NCBI GenBank assembly: GCA_946885435.1
Contig: CAMPGL010000121.1
Location: forward strand, 1 to 6,438
From: an uncultured Brevundimonas sp.
GTDB lineage: Bacteria; Pseudomonadota; Alphaproteobacteria; Caulobacterales; Caulobacteraceae
Length of the DNA: 6,438 bases
Reading direction: 5' to 3'
Below, one piece after another: positions 1 through 6,438 of the stretch (position 1 is its first letter; the number at the start of each line of letters is the position of its first letter). The notes under the pieces are model-generated. The model did not search any database. It saw only the letters and a program-made list of their open reading frames with translations, and had not been told where the DNA came from. Made by a program: the position numbers and the translations under genes.

Positions 1-1058
<1,058 letters not shown>

Positions 1059-1149
1059 AGCCCAGACAGTCCACACCCGAGGCCGGATTGTCCCCGGTCA
1101 TGGCGGAACCGACGCGCATCCGTCGCGAAAGCGGCGTTATTGTCCCAGC
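1059..1149 (+). other. Intergenic gap between gatB and hdaA, no clear signal
   Basis: The gap is 91 bp. I see no convincing intrinsic terminator after gatB: there is no stable GC hairpin followed by a T tract. The only inverted repeat noticed is a weak one, CGACG at 1110-1114 and CGTCG at 1121-1125 with a 6-nt loop. No good -35/-10 pair or Shine-Dalgarno sequence stands out before the hdaA ATG. No GANTC methylation site lies here. A promoter for hdaA may still be present, but it cannot be called by eye. Confidence 0.4.
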
Positions 1150-1842
1150 ATGGCCGCCGCCCTGAAGCTGCACGCCGCCCAGATGCGCTTTCCCCTCCGC
1201 CGCCCGGCCGCGGCGGACCGGGGGTCCTTCGTGCTGGGCGACAGCAATCGGGCGGCCGCAGAGGCGCTGGACGCCTGGCCGGACGCCAGCGCGCCAGTGC
1301 TGGCCGTCGTCGGTCCCGCGGGCGCCGGCAAGTCCCACCTCGGGGCTGTCTGGGCCCAACGAACGGGCGCCGCCTCCCTCAAGGGCGCGGAAGCCGCGCT
1401 GGCCGACCTCCCCGCGTTGGAGGCCCGGCCGGTCTTCCTCGATGAGGCCGATCAGGCGGATGACGAAACCCTGTTCCACCTGATCAACCTGGCGCATGCC
1501 TCGGGTGGGGCGTTGCTGCTCGCCTCGCGCGAGCCGCCGGCTCTTTGGGAGACGCCGCTGCCGGACCTGCGCTCGCGCCTCGACGCCCTGCGGGTCGTCC
1601 GCGTCGAGGCGCCTGACGACGCGGTTCTGGCTGCGGTGCTGCGCCGCCTCTTCGCCGAGCGCGCCATCACCCCGGGCGACGACCTCATCGATTACCTGGT
1701 GCGGCGCATCGAGCGCTCGGTCCCCGCCGCCCGCGAGGTGGTGGAACGGCTGGACCAGGACTCCGGCGCTCGACCGATCAATCGGCTGCTCGCGCGCGAA
1801 ATCCTTGATCGCGGCGACCGCACCGGCGAGTTGTTCGACTAG
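1150..1842 (+). CDS. hdaA: HdaA/Hda-type DnaA regulatory inactivator, AAA+ domain protein
   Basis: This is a 230-residue DnaA-like AAA+ protein without the DnaA DNA-binding domain, the size and shape of the Hda/HdaA family. Hda binds the DNA-loaded sliding clamp (DnaN) and stimulates ATP hydrolysis by DnaA after initiation (RIDA), preventing re-initiation. Visible parts are a clamp-binding-like QMRFPL at residues 11-16, a Walker A GPAGAGKS at 55-62, a Walker B VFLDEAD at 95-101, a sensor I region LLLASREPP at 122-130, a Box VII segment LPDLRSRLDAL at about 137-147 whose R143 matches the Hda arginine finger, and a sensor II region around R195. The ATG at 1150 is chosen because a later start at Met12 or Val28 would remove the clamp motif, and no in-frame start codon exists upstream in the gap. 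The start lacks an obvious Shine-Dalgarno sequence. A chromosomal DnaA paralogue of another kind is a less likely reading. The function is inferred from family and context. Confidence 0.88.
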   Translation: MAAALKLHAAQMRFPLRRPAAADRGSFVLGDSNRAAAEALDAWPDASAPVLAVVGPAGAGKSHLGAVWAQRTGAASLKGAEAALADLPALEARPVFLDEADQADDETLFHLINLAHASGGALLLASREPPALWETPLPDLRSRLDALRVVRVEAPDDAVLAAVLRRLFAERAITPGDDLIDYLVRRIERSVPAAREVVERLDQDSGARPINRLLAREILDRGDRTGELFD

Positions 1843-1845
1843 TCT

Positions 1846-1862
1846 GCCGAGACCGTCTCGGC
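1846..1862. repeat. Perfect inverted repeat just after hdaA
   Basis: GCCGAGAC at 1846-1853 is mirrored by GTCTCGGC at 1855-1862 around a single central C, starting 3 nt after the hdaA stop codon. As RNA it would form a tight GC-rich hairpin, but the sequence that follows (GGCGCCAGATTATCG) has no T tract, so it is not a standard intrinsic terminator. It could be a transcript-end stabiliser, an attenuating hairpin or a dimeric operator. The repeat is seen directly; any role is inference. Confidence 0.6.
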
Positions 1863-1877
1863 GGCGCCAGATTATCG

Positions 1878-1889
1878 TCCGTAAACGGA
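1878..1889. repeat. Small inverted repeat in the AT-richer patch upstream of ppk1
   Basis: TCCGT at 1878-1882 and ACGGA at 1885-1889 flank a 2-nt AA spacer. It lies in the least GC-rich part of the hdaA-ppk1 gap (about 1870-1891), where a promoter or operator would be easiest to place. I could not match it to a named consensus. The arms are only 5 bp, so chance is a real alternative. Confidence 0.4.
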
Positions 1890-1923
1890 TAGGTGCGCAT
1901 CCCACGGATTGGCAGAACCCTTG

Positions 1924-1937
1924 CGCGCCAAGGCGCG
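1924..1937. repeat. Small GC-rich inverted repeat before the ppk1 ribosome binding site
   Basis: CGCGCC at 1924-1929 and GGCGCG at 1932-1937 flank AA. It ends 7 nt before the purine-rich AGAAGG that serves ppk1, so a hairpin here could affect ribosome access. Such 6-bp GC arms are common by chance in DNA of this composition. Confidence 0.35.
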
Positions 1938-1944
1938 AGCGGCC

Positions 1945-1950
1945 AGAAGG
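1945..1950 (+). promoter_or_regulatory. Ribosome binding site that decides the ppk1 start
   Basis: AGAAGG lies 5 nt before the ATG at 1956. A GTG at 1893 would also open the same frame and add 21 residues. However, it has only GGATAG directly against it, with no proper spacing, and the added residues are not part of the conserved PPK1 fold. The ATG at 1956 is therefore preferred. Confidence 0.65.
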
Positions 1951-1955
1951 CGGTC

Positions 1956-4154
1956 ATGGTCGACGCCGCCGCCAGCCTGCCGGAAGCGCCCTCATCGCGG
2001 GCCGAGCCGCTGAAGCTGAACGAGGCCCTGCTGGCCTCGCCCGAGCGCTTCTTCAACCGCGAACTGTCGTGGCTGGCCTTCAACCGGCGGGTGCTCGAAG
2101 AAGCCGCGAACCCCGCTCACCCGTTGCTGGAACGGCTGCGGTTCCTGTCGATCTCGGCCAACAACCTCGACGAGTTCTTCATGGTCCGCGTGGCGGGGGT
2201 GAAGGGCCAGGTGCGCGAGCGTGTGCGCGTCGTCAGCCAGGACGGCCTGACCCCGCAGGAGACGCTGGAGCGGGTCAACATCGCCGCCGGCGCGCTCATG
2301 GCCGACCAGCAGAAGCGCTGGCGCAAGCTGCGCCGGGAACTGGCCGCCGCCGGCATCGAGGTCGTCGACCCGAAGCAGGTCTCCAAGACCGAGCGTGAGC
2401 GTCTGGAGCCGGAGTTCCTCAATCAGCTCTTCGCCGTGCTGACCCCCATGGCGATCGACCCGGCCCACCCCTTTCCCTTCTTGCCAAATCTGGGCTTCTC
2501 CCTGGCTCTCAAGCTGCGCCGCCGCAGCGACGGCCGCAGCCTGTACGCCCTGGCTCCCGTGCCGACCCAGGTGCGCCGCTTCTGGGAGCTGCCGACCGAC
2601 GGCCGCTCCGCCAAGGGACGGCGGCGCTACATCTCGCTCGAGAACCTGGTCCTGCTCTTTATCGACCACCTCTTCCCCGGCTGCGATGTCGAGGCCTGCG
2701 GCGTCTTCCGCCTGATCCGCGATTCCGACATCGAGATCGAGGAAGAGGCCGAGGACCTGGTCCGCGAATTCGAGGCGATCCTGAAGCAGCGCCGCCTGGG
2801 CGGCGTCGTCCGGGTCAAGATCGAAGCTTCCATGCCCGAGGAGCTGCGGACCTTCATCGTCGACCAGCTCGGCGCCTCGCCGCAGGACGTCGTGCTGGTG
2901 GACGGCATGCTGGGCCTCGCCCAGATGGACCAGCTCATCCCGCGCGACCGGCCGGAACTGAAGTTCAAGCCCTACGAACCGCGCTTCCCCGAGCGGATCC
3001 GCGAGCACGGCGGGGACTGCTTCGCGGCCATCCGCGAGAAGGACATTCTGGTTCACCACCCGTTCGAGAGCTTCGACGTGGTGGTCCAGTTCCTGCGCCA
3101 GGCGGCGCTCGACCCCAACGTGCTGGCGATCAAGCAGACCCTCTACCGCACCAGCCAGGACAGCCCGATCGTCGCGGCCCTGATCGAGGCGGCCGAGAAC
3201 GGCAAGAACGTCACCGCCCTGGTCGAGATCAAGGCGCGCTTCGACGAGGAGGCCAACCTGCGCTGGGCCCGCGCCATGGAGCGCGCCGGGGTCCACGTCG
3301 TCTTCGGTTTCGTCGAGTGGAAGACCCACGCCAAGCTGAGCGCCGTGGTCCGGCGCGAGGGCGACACGCTTCGCACCTACTGTCACTTCGGCACGGGCAA
3401 CTATCACCCGGTGACGGCGCGCATCTACACGGACCTGAGCCTGTTCACCTCGGCCCCGGAATTCGGCCGGGACGCCACCAAGATCTTCAACTTCATCACC
3501 GGCTACGCCGAGCCCGACGATCTGGAACGTGTCGAGGTCTCGCCGCTCACGATGAGGAGCCGGCTGGTCGCCTTGATCGAGCGCGAGGCGCACAACGCCC
3601 AGCGCGGAAAGCCCGCCGCCGTGTGGGCCAAAATGAACTCGCTCGTGCACCCGGAGATCATCGACGCCCTCTATCGCGCCAGCCAGGCTGGGGTTCGAGT
3701 CGAACTGGTGGTGCGCGGCGTCTGCTGTCTGCGGCCAGGGGTTAAAGGGCTGTCGGAAAACATTCGGGTCAAATCGATCGTCGGCCGCTTTCTGGAGCAC
3801 TCACGCATCGTCTGTTTCGCGAACGGTGAAGACCTGCCGAGCGATCGCGCTCTGGTGTTCATTTCTTCGGCGGACTGGATGCAGCGGAACCTCGACCGTC
3901 GCGTCGAGGCGATGGCGCCGGTTCTCAACGCCACGGTGCACGATCAGGTGCTGGACCAGATCATGGTCGCCAATCTCAAGGACGAGGCCCAGAGCTGGGA
4001 GCTCGGACCCGACGGCGTCTATTTACGCGTAACGTCAGATAAAGACGAAAAGCCCTTCTCTGCTCACGAATATTTCATGACCAATCCCAGCCTGTCCGGA
4101 CGCGGCCGCCGCGTGAAGGACCGGCCTCGCGCCATCCCCTATGACGGCCGCTGA
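1956..4154 (+). CDS. ppk1: Polyphosphate kinase 1
   Basis: PPK1 reversibly transfers the terminal phosphate of ATP onto inorganic polyphosphate, usually at the inner face of the membrane or in polyP granules, and supports stress survival and phosphate storage. From ATG 1956 the protein has 732 residues, slightly longer than the 688 of E. coli because of an N-terminal leader of about 30 residues before [19 protein letters not shown]. Family blocks follow in order: [19 protein letters not shown] in the N domain, [18 protein letters not shown] opening the middle domain, [14 protein letters not shown] and [16 protein letters not shown] in the C1 domain, then WKTHAKL and [21 protein letters not shown], and [13 protein letters not shown] in C2. 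H458 corresponds to the autophosphorylated H435 of E. coli and H615 to H592. R398 and R428 correspond to the metal/phosphate-binding R375 and R405. All four keep the same +23 offset, so the core has no net insertion or deletion between them. The 3' end overlaps ppx by 14 nt. Near the end, codons 4020-4085 are unusually AT-ending. No sign of inactivation. Confidence 0.98.
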   Translation: MVDAAASLPEAPSSRAEPLKLNEALLASPERFFNRELSWLAFNRRVLEEAANPAHPLLERLRFLSISANNLDEFFMVRVAGVKGQVRERVRVVSQDGLTPQETLERVNIAAGALMADQQKRWRKLRRELAAAGIEVVDPKQVSKTERERLEPEFLNQLFAVLTPMAIDPAHPFPFLPNLGFSLALKLRRRSDGRSLYALAPVPTQVRRFWELPTDGRSAKGRRRYISLENLVLLFIDHLFPGCDVEACGVFRLIRDSDIEIEEEAEDLVREFEAILKQRRLGGVVRVKIEASMPEELRTFIVDQLGASPQDVVLVDGMLGLAQMDQLIPRDRPELKFKPYEPRFPERIREHGGDCFAAIREKDILVHHPFESFDVVVQFLRQAALDPNVLAIKQTLYRTSQDSPIVAALIEAAENGKNVTALVEIKARFDEEANLRWARAMERAGVHVVFGFVEWKTHAKLSAVVRREGDTLRTYCHFGTGNYHPVTARIYTDLSLFTSAPEFGRDATKIFNFITGYAEPDDLERVEVSPLTMRSRLVALIEREAHNAQRGKPAAVWAKMNSLVHPEIIDALYRASQAGVRVELVVRGVCCLRPGVKGLSENIRVKSIVGRFLEHSRIVCFANGEDLPSDRALVFISSADWMQRNLDRRVEAMAPVLNATVHDQVLDQIMVANLKDEAQSWELGPDGVYLRVTSDKDEKPFSAHEYFMTNPSLSGRGRRVKDRPRAIPYDGR

Positions 4155-5616
4155 CCCCCGGCCGCGGGATGCGGCGGTCATCGATATCGGCTCGAACTCG
4201 GTGCGTCTGGTCTTCTACCGGATCGAGGGTCGGGCGATCTGGACGGGCCACAACGAAAAGGTCCTGGCCGGTCTCGGGCGCGAGGTCGCGCGCACGGACC
4301 GTCTCTCGCCCGAGGGCGTCAAGGCCTCCCTCACGGCGCTGAAGCGGTTCCGCGTCCTGCTCGACGCTGTCCAGCCGTCCGAACTCCACGTCGTCGCCAC
4401 CGCTGCGGTTCGCGAGGCCGAGGACGGGCCCGACTTCTGCGACCGCATCGCCGCCGACACGGGTCTCAAGGTCCGCGTGCTCACCGGTGAGGAGGAAGCC
4501 CGCTACGCCGCGCTCGGCGTGCTCGCCGGCTCGCCTCGCGCCGAGGGCCTGGCCGCCGACCTGGGCGGGTCCAGCCTGGAGCTGGTGCCCATCCGCGGCG
4601 GCGACGTGGGCTCGGGCGTCACCCTCCCGCTCGGGCCGTTCGCCGTGCAGGGCTCGACCGACCCCAAACGTGAGCTCGCCCGGGCGCTCGCGTCCGCGCC
4701 AAAGGCCGACGCCGAGATCCTCCACGCTGTCGGAGGCGCCTGGCGCGCCCTTGCGCTGCTGCACATGCGCCAGAAGGGTCACCGGCTGGAGATCGTGCAC
4801 CAGTACGAGATGAGCAGTGCTGAGGTGACCGAGTTGGCGCGCCTTATGTCGCTCCAGTCCGAAGAGTCGCTCGGCCGGCTGGCCAAGCTGGCCAAGCAGC
4901 GGGCCGCCACCCTGCCCCACGGCGCGCGGGTGCTGGCCGCCCTTTGCGAGCGCTCCGGCGCCCAGCGCGTCTCCTTTTCCGCCTACGGCATACGCGAGGG
5001 CCTGCTGCTCGACGCCATGCCGTCGGATATCCGCGCCCTGGATCCTCTCGTCGAGGGCTGCCGTGCGCTCGGCGTGCGCGTCGGCCTGTCGGATGGTTTC
5101 GACCGCAGCCTGGCGGCCTGGCTGAAGGGCGCGTTGGAGGGCCAGAAGACCTTCTTCGCGCCGGCACGCGCCGCCCGCCTCGTCGAGGCCGGGGCCGCCT
5201 TGGCCGACATCGGGGCACGGCTGCACCCGGACCATCGCGCCGATGTGGCCTTCGAACAGGTGCTGCGCGCGCCCGTGCCCGGCATGGACCACACCGAGCG
5301 GGCCTTCCTCGCCGCGGCTGTCCACGCCCGCTACGGCGGCGGCGGCCTCCCCGAGCATGACCTCGCCCTGCGCCTGCTGGGCCGCGAGGGGCTCGAACGC
5401 GCCCGCATCCTCGGCCTGGCCCTGCGCCTCGGCAGCGACCTGTCCGGCCGGGCGCCGAGCCTGCTCAACGCCACGCGCCTGACCCGTGACGGCGACGACC
5501 TCGTGCTGCGCGCCGCCCGCCCCCAGGCCGACCTGCTTCTTGGCGAGAAGGTCAACAAGCGCCTCGGCGCCCTGGCCAACGCGCTGGGTCTCCACGCCCG
5601 TCTGGAAGCGGCCTGA
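4141..5616 (+). CDS. ppx: Exopolyphosphatase, Ppx/GppA family
   Basis: Ppx removes terminal phosphates from long-chain polyphosphate and so opposes Ppk1. The close relative GppA converts pppGpp to ppGpp, and the sequence alone does not fully exclude that activity. The 491-residue product opens with the ASKHA phosphate-1 motif [17 protein letters not shown] at 12-28. [13 protein letters not shown] lies at 84-96. LTGEEEARY at 114-122 carries the catalytic glutamate region, and DLGGSSLEL at 140-148 is the second nucleotide/phosphate-binding loop, where E147 corresponds to E. coli E150. From about residue 300 comes the HD-like C-terminal half, including [14 protein letters not shown] at 355-368 and HARYGG at 395-400. 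The last block, [19 protein letters not shown] at 466-484, is typical of full-length Ppx, so the gene is intact. The ATG at 4141 sits inside the ppk1 3' end with no strong ribosome binding site of its own, which fits translational coupling. Its placement directly after ppk1 favours exopolyphosphatase over GppA. Confidence 0.94.
   Translation: MTAADPRPRDAAVIDIGSNSVRLVFYRIEGRAIWTGHNEKVLAGLGREVARTDRLSPEGVKASLTALKRFRVLLDAVQPSELHVVATAAVREAEDGPDFCDRIAADTGLKVRVLTGEEEARYAALGVLAGSPRAEGLAADLGGSSLELVPIRGGDVGSGVTLPLGPFAVQGSTDPKRELARALASAPKADAEILHAVGGAWRALALLHMRQKGHRLEIVHQYEMSSAEVTELARLMSLQSEESLGRLAKLAKQRAATLPHGARVLAALCERSGAQRVSFSAYGIREGLLLDAMPSDIRALDPLVEGCRALGVRVGLSDGFDRSLAAWLKGALEGQKTFFAPARAARLVEAGAALADIGARLHPDHRADVAFEQVLRAPVPGMDHTERAFLAAAVHARYGGGGLPEHDLALRLLGREGLERARILGLALRLGSDLSGRAPSLLNATRLTRDGDDLVLRAARPQADLLLGEKVNKRLGALANALGLHARLEAA
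5604..5608 (+). promoter_or_regulatory. Ribosome binding site for queA, inside the ppx 3' end
   Basis: GGAAG ends 9 nt before the GTG at 5618. It supports that GTG as the queA start and places the ribosome signal within the last codons of ppx, as in tightly coupled genes. Confidence 0.6.
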
Positions 5617-5617
5617 G

Positions 5618-6438
5618 GTGAAGGTCTCCGACTTCGACTTCGACCTGCCCAACGACCGGATCGCGCTGCGCCCCGTCAGCCCGCGCGATTCCGCGCGGCT
5701 GCTTGTTGTGCGCCCCGGCGAAGGGCTCGAGAACCGGGTCGTCCGGGACCTGCCCGACCTGCTCCGGCCCGGTGACGCGCTCGTCTTCAACGACACCCGG
5801 GTGATCCCCGCACGCCTGTCCGGCGTGCGCGACCGGGACGGCCTGACGGTCGCGGTGGAGGCGACCCTGCACAAGCGCGAGGCTCCCGACCGCTGGTCCG
5901 CCTTCATGAAGCCCGGCAAGCGGCTAAAGCCCGGCGACCGGGTCCGGTTCGGCGGAGATGGCGACGCCGCCTGCCTCGCGGGGCGGCTGGACGCCACCGT
6001 GGTCGAGAAGACCGATGACGGGCTGGTCGCCCTCGCTTTCGACCTGTCCGGTCCGGTCCTGGATGACGCCATCCGTGAAGCGGGCGTCATGCCCTTGCCG
6101 CCCTACATCGCGGCGCAACGCCCCGAGGACGACCGCGACCGGTCCGACTACCAGACCGTCTTCGCGCGCGAGGACGGGTCGGTCGCCGCGCCCACGGCAG
6201 GACTGCACTTCACCCCCGAACTGCTCGAGCGGCTCGCCGAGCGCGGCGTCGCGACCCATGCGGTGACGCTCCACGTCGGCGCCGGCACCTTCCTGCCGGT
6301 CAAGGTTGAGGACACCACTGAGCACCGCATGCACGCCGAGACCGGCGAGGTCTCCGCCGAGACAGCCCGAGCCCTGAACGCCATCCGCGCCGCCGGCGGC
6401 CGCATCGTCTGCGTCGGCACCACCAGCCTGCGCCTGCT
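5618..6438 (+). CDS. queA: S-adenosylmethionine:tRNA ribosyltransferase-isomerase QueA (3' truncated by window edge)
   Basis: QueA transfers and isomerises the ribose of S-adenosylmethionine onto 7-aminomethyl-7-deazaguanine at tRNA position 34, forming epoxyqueuosine in the queuosine pathway. The frame opens with GTG one base after the ppx TGA and stays open to the edge: 273 full codons of a protein usually about 340-365 residues long. The start [19 protein letters not shown] is the typical QueA N-terminus and fixes the GTG. Other family blocks are [13 protein letters not shown] at 55-67, MPLPPYI at 158-164, DYQTVFA at 177-183, [15 protein letters not shown] at 189-203, [11 protein letters not shown] at 219-229, HRMHAE at 236-241 and VGTTSLR at 266-272. 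The last 70-90 residues are beyond the window. The tight spacing to ppx implies co-transcription. In many bacteria tgt follows queA, which would be expected just to the right but is not visible here. Confidence 0.96.
   Translation, partial: MKVSDFDFDLPNDRIALRPVSPRDSARLLVVRPGEGLENRVVRDLPDLLRPGDALVFNDTRVIPARLSGVRDRDGLTVAVEATLHKREAPDRWSAFMKPGKRLKPGDRVRFGGDGDAACLAGRLDATVVEKTDDGLVALAFDLSGPVLDDAIREAGVMPLPPYIAAQRPEDDRDRSDYQTVFAREDGSVAAPTAGLHFTPELLERLAERGVATHAVTLHVGAGTFLPVKVEDTTEHRMHAETGEVSAETARALNAIRAAGGRIVCVGTTSLRL

Noticed and set aside
1846..1862. Intrinsic terminator for hdaA
   Set aside because: The hairpin is convincing, but no T tract follows it, so I list it only as an inverted repeat.
1893..1955. 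GTG at 1893 as the ppk1 start, adding 21 residues
   Set aside because: No properly spaced ribosome site precedes it, the added residues are not part of the conserved PPK1 fold, and AGAAGG is well placed for the ATG at 1956.
2721..2725. GANTC sites (CcrM-type methylation), also at 1759, 3697, 4864 and 5687
   Set aside because: All lie inside coding sequence and none in an intergenic region, so they give no evidence of methylation-controlled promoters here.
1992..3800. Minus-strand open frame of 602 codons opposite ppk1
   Set aside because: It covers a gene with clear catalytic residues. Its product is low-complexity and rich in Gln, Leu, Asp, Gly and Ala with no recognisable domain, as expected from G/C-ending codons read backwards.
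4022..4043. Possible internal promoter for ppx (TTTACG and GATAAA)
   Set aside because: The two elements are only 10 nt apart, far short of the usual 16-18 nt. The AT-rich codons are reported as an observation instead.
4075..6090. Minus-strand open frame of 671 codons opposite ppx and the start of queA
   Set aside because: It spans two well-supported genes on the other strand, shows no family motif, and is explained by high GC removing stop codons.

Overview
The window is very GC-rich and carries five co-directional plus-strand genes packed almost end to end: gatB (5' end cut off), hdaA, ppk1, ppx and queA (3' end cut off). All five are recognisable housekeeping or stress-physiology genes. 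The order hdaA-ppk-ppx, the short DnaA-like HdaA and the strong GC bias point to an alphaproteobacterium. Caulobacterales or a close relative is the best guess, because I recall hdaA lying next to ppk in Caulobacter. The sequence alone cannot prove the order.

Layout: 1-1058 is the C-terminal part of GatB, the B subunit of the Glu-tRNA(Gln)/Asp-tRNA(Asn) amidotransferase. A 91-bp gap follows. 1150-1842 is hdaA, the AAA+ regulator that inactivates DnaA-ATP. A 113-bp gap (1843-1955) is relatively AT-rich in its middle and holds three short inverted repeats. It is the most plausible place for a promoter or other control element in this window. 1956-4154 is ppk1, polyphosphate kinase. It overlaps ppx (4141-5616), exopolyphosphatase, by 14 nt. 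queA (tRNA queuosine synthesis) starts with GTG one base after ppx stops and runs off the right edge.

How the genes work together: Ppk1 and Ppx make and degrade the same polymer, polyphosphate, and their overlap suggests translational coupling. HdaA limits replication initiation, so its position just upstream ties cell-cycle control to phosphate/stress physiology at the level of gene order. GatB and QueA both act on tRNA. I found no mobile element, CRISPR array, RNA gene, phage gene or sign of horizontal transfer, and no evidence of an undescribed system. The long minus-strand open frames mirror the real genes and are artefacts of high GC.
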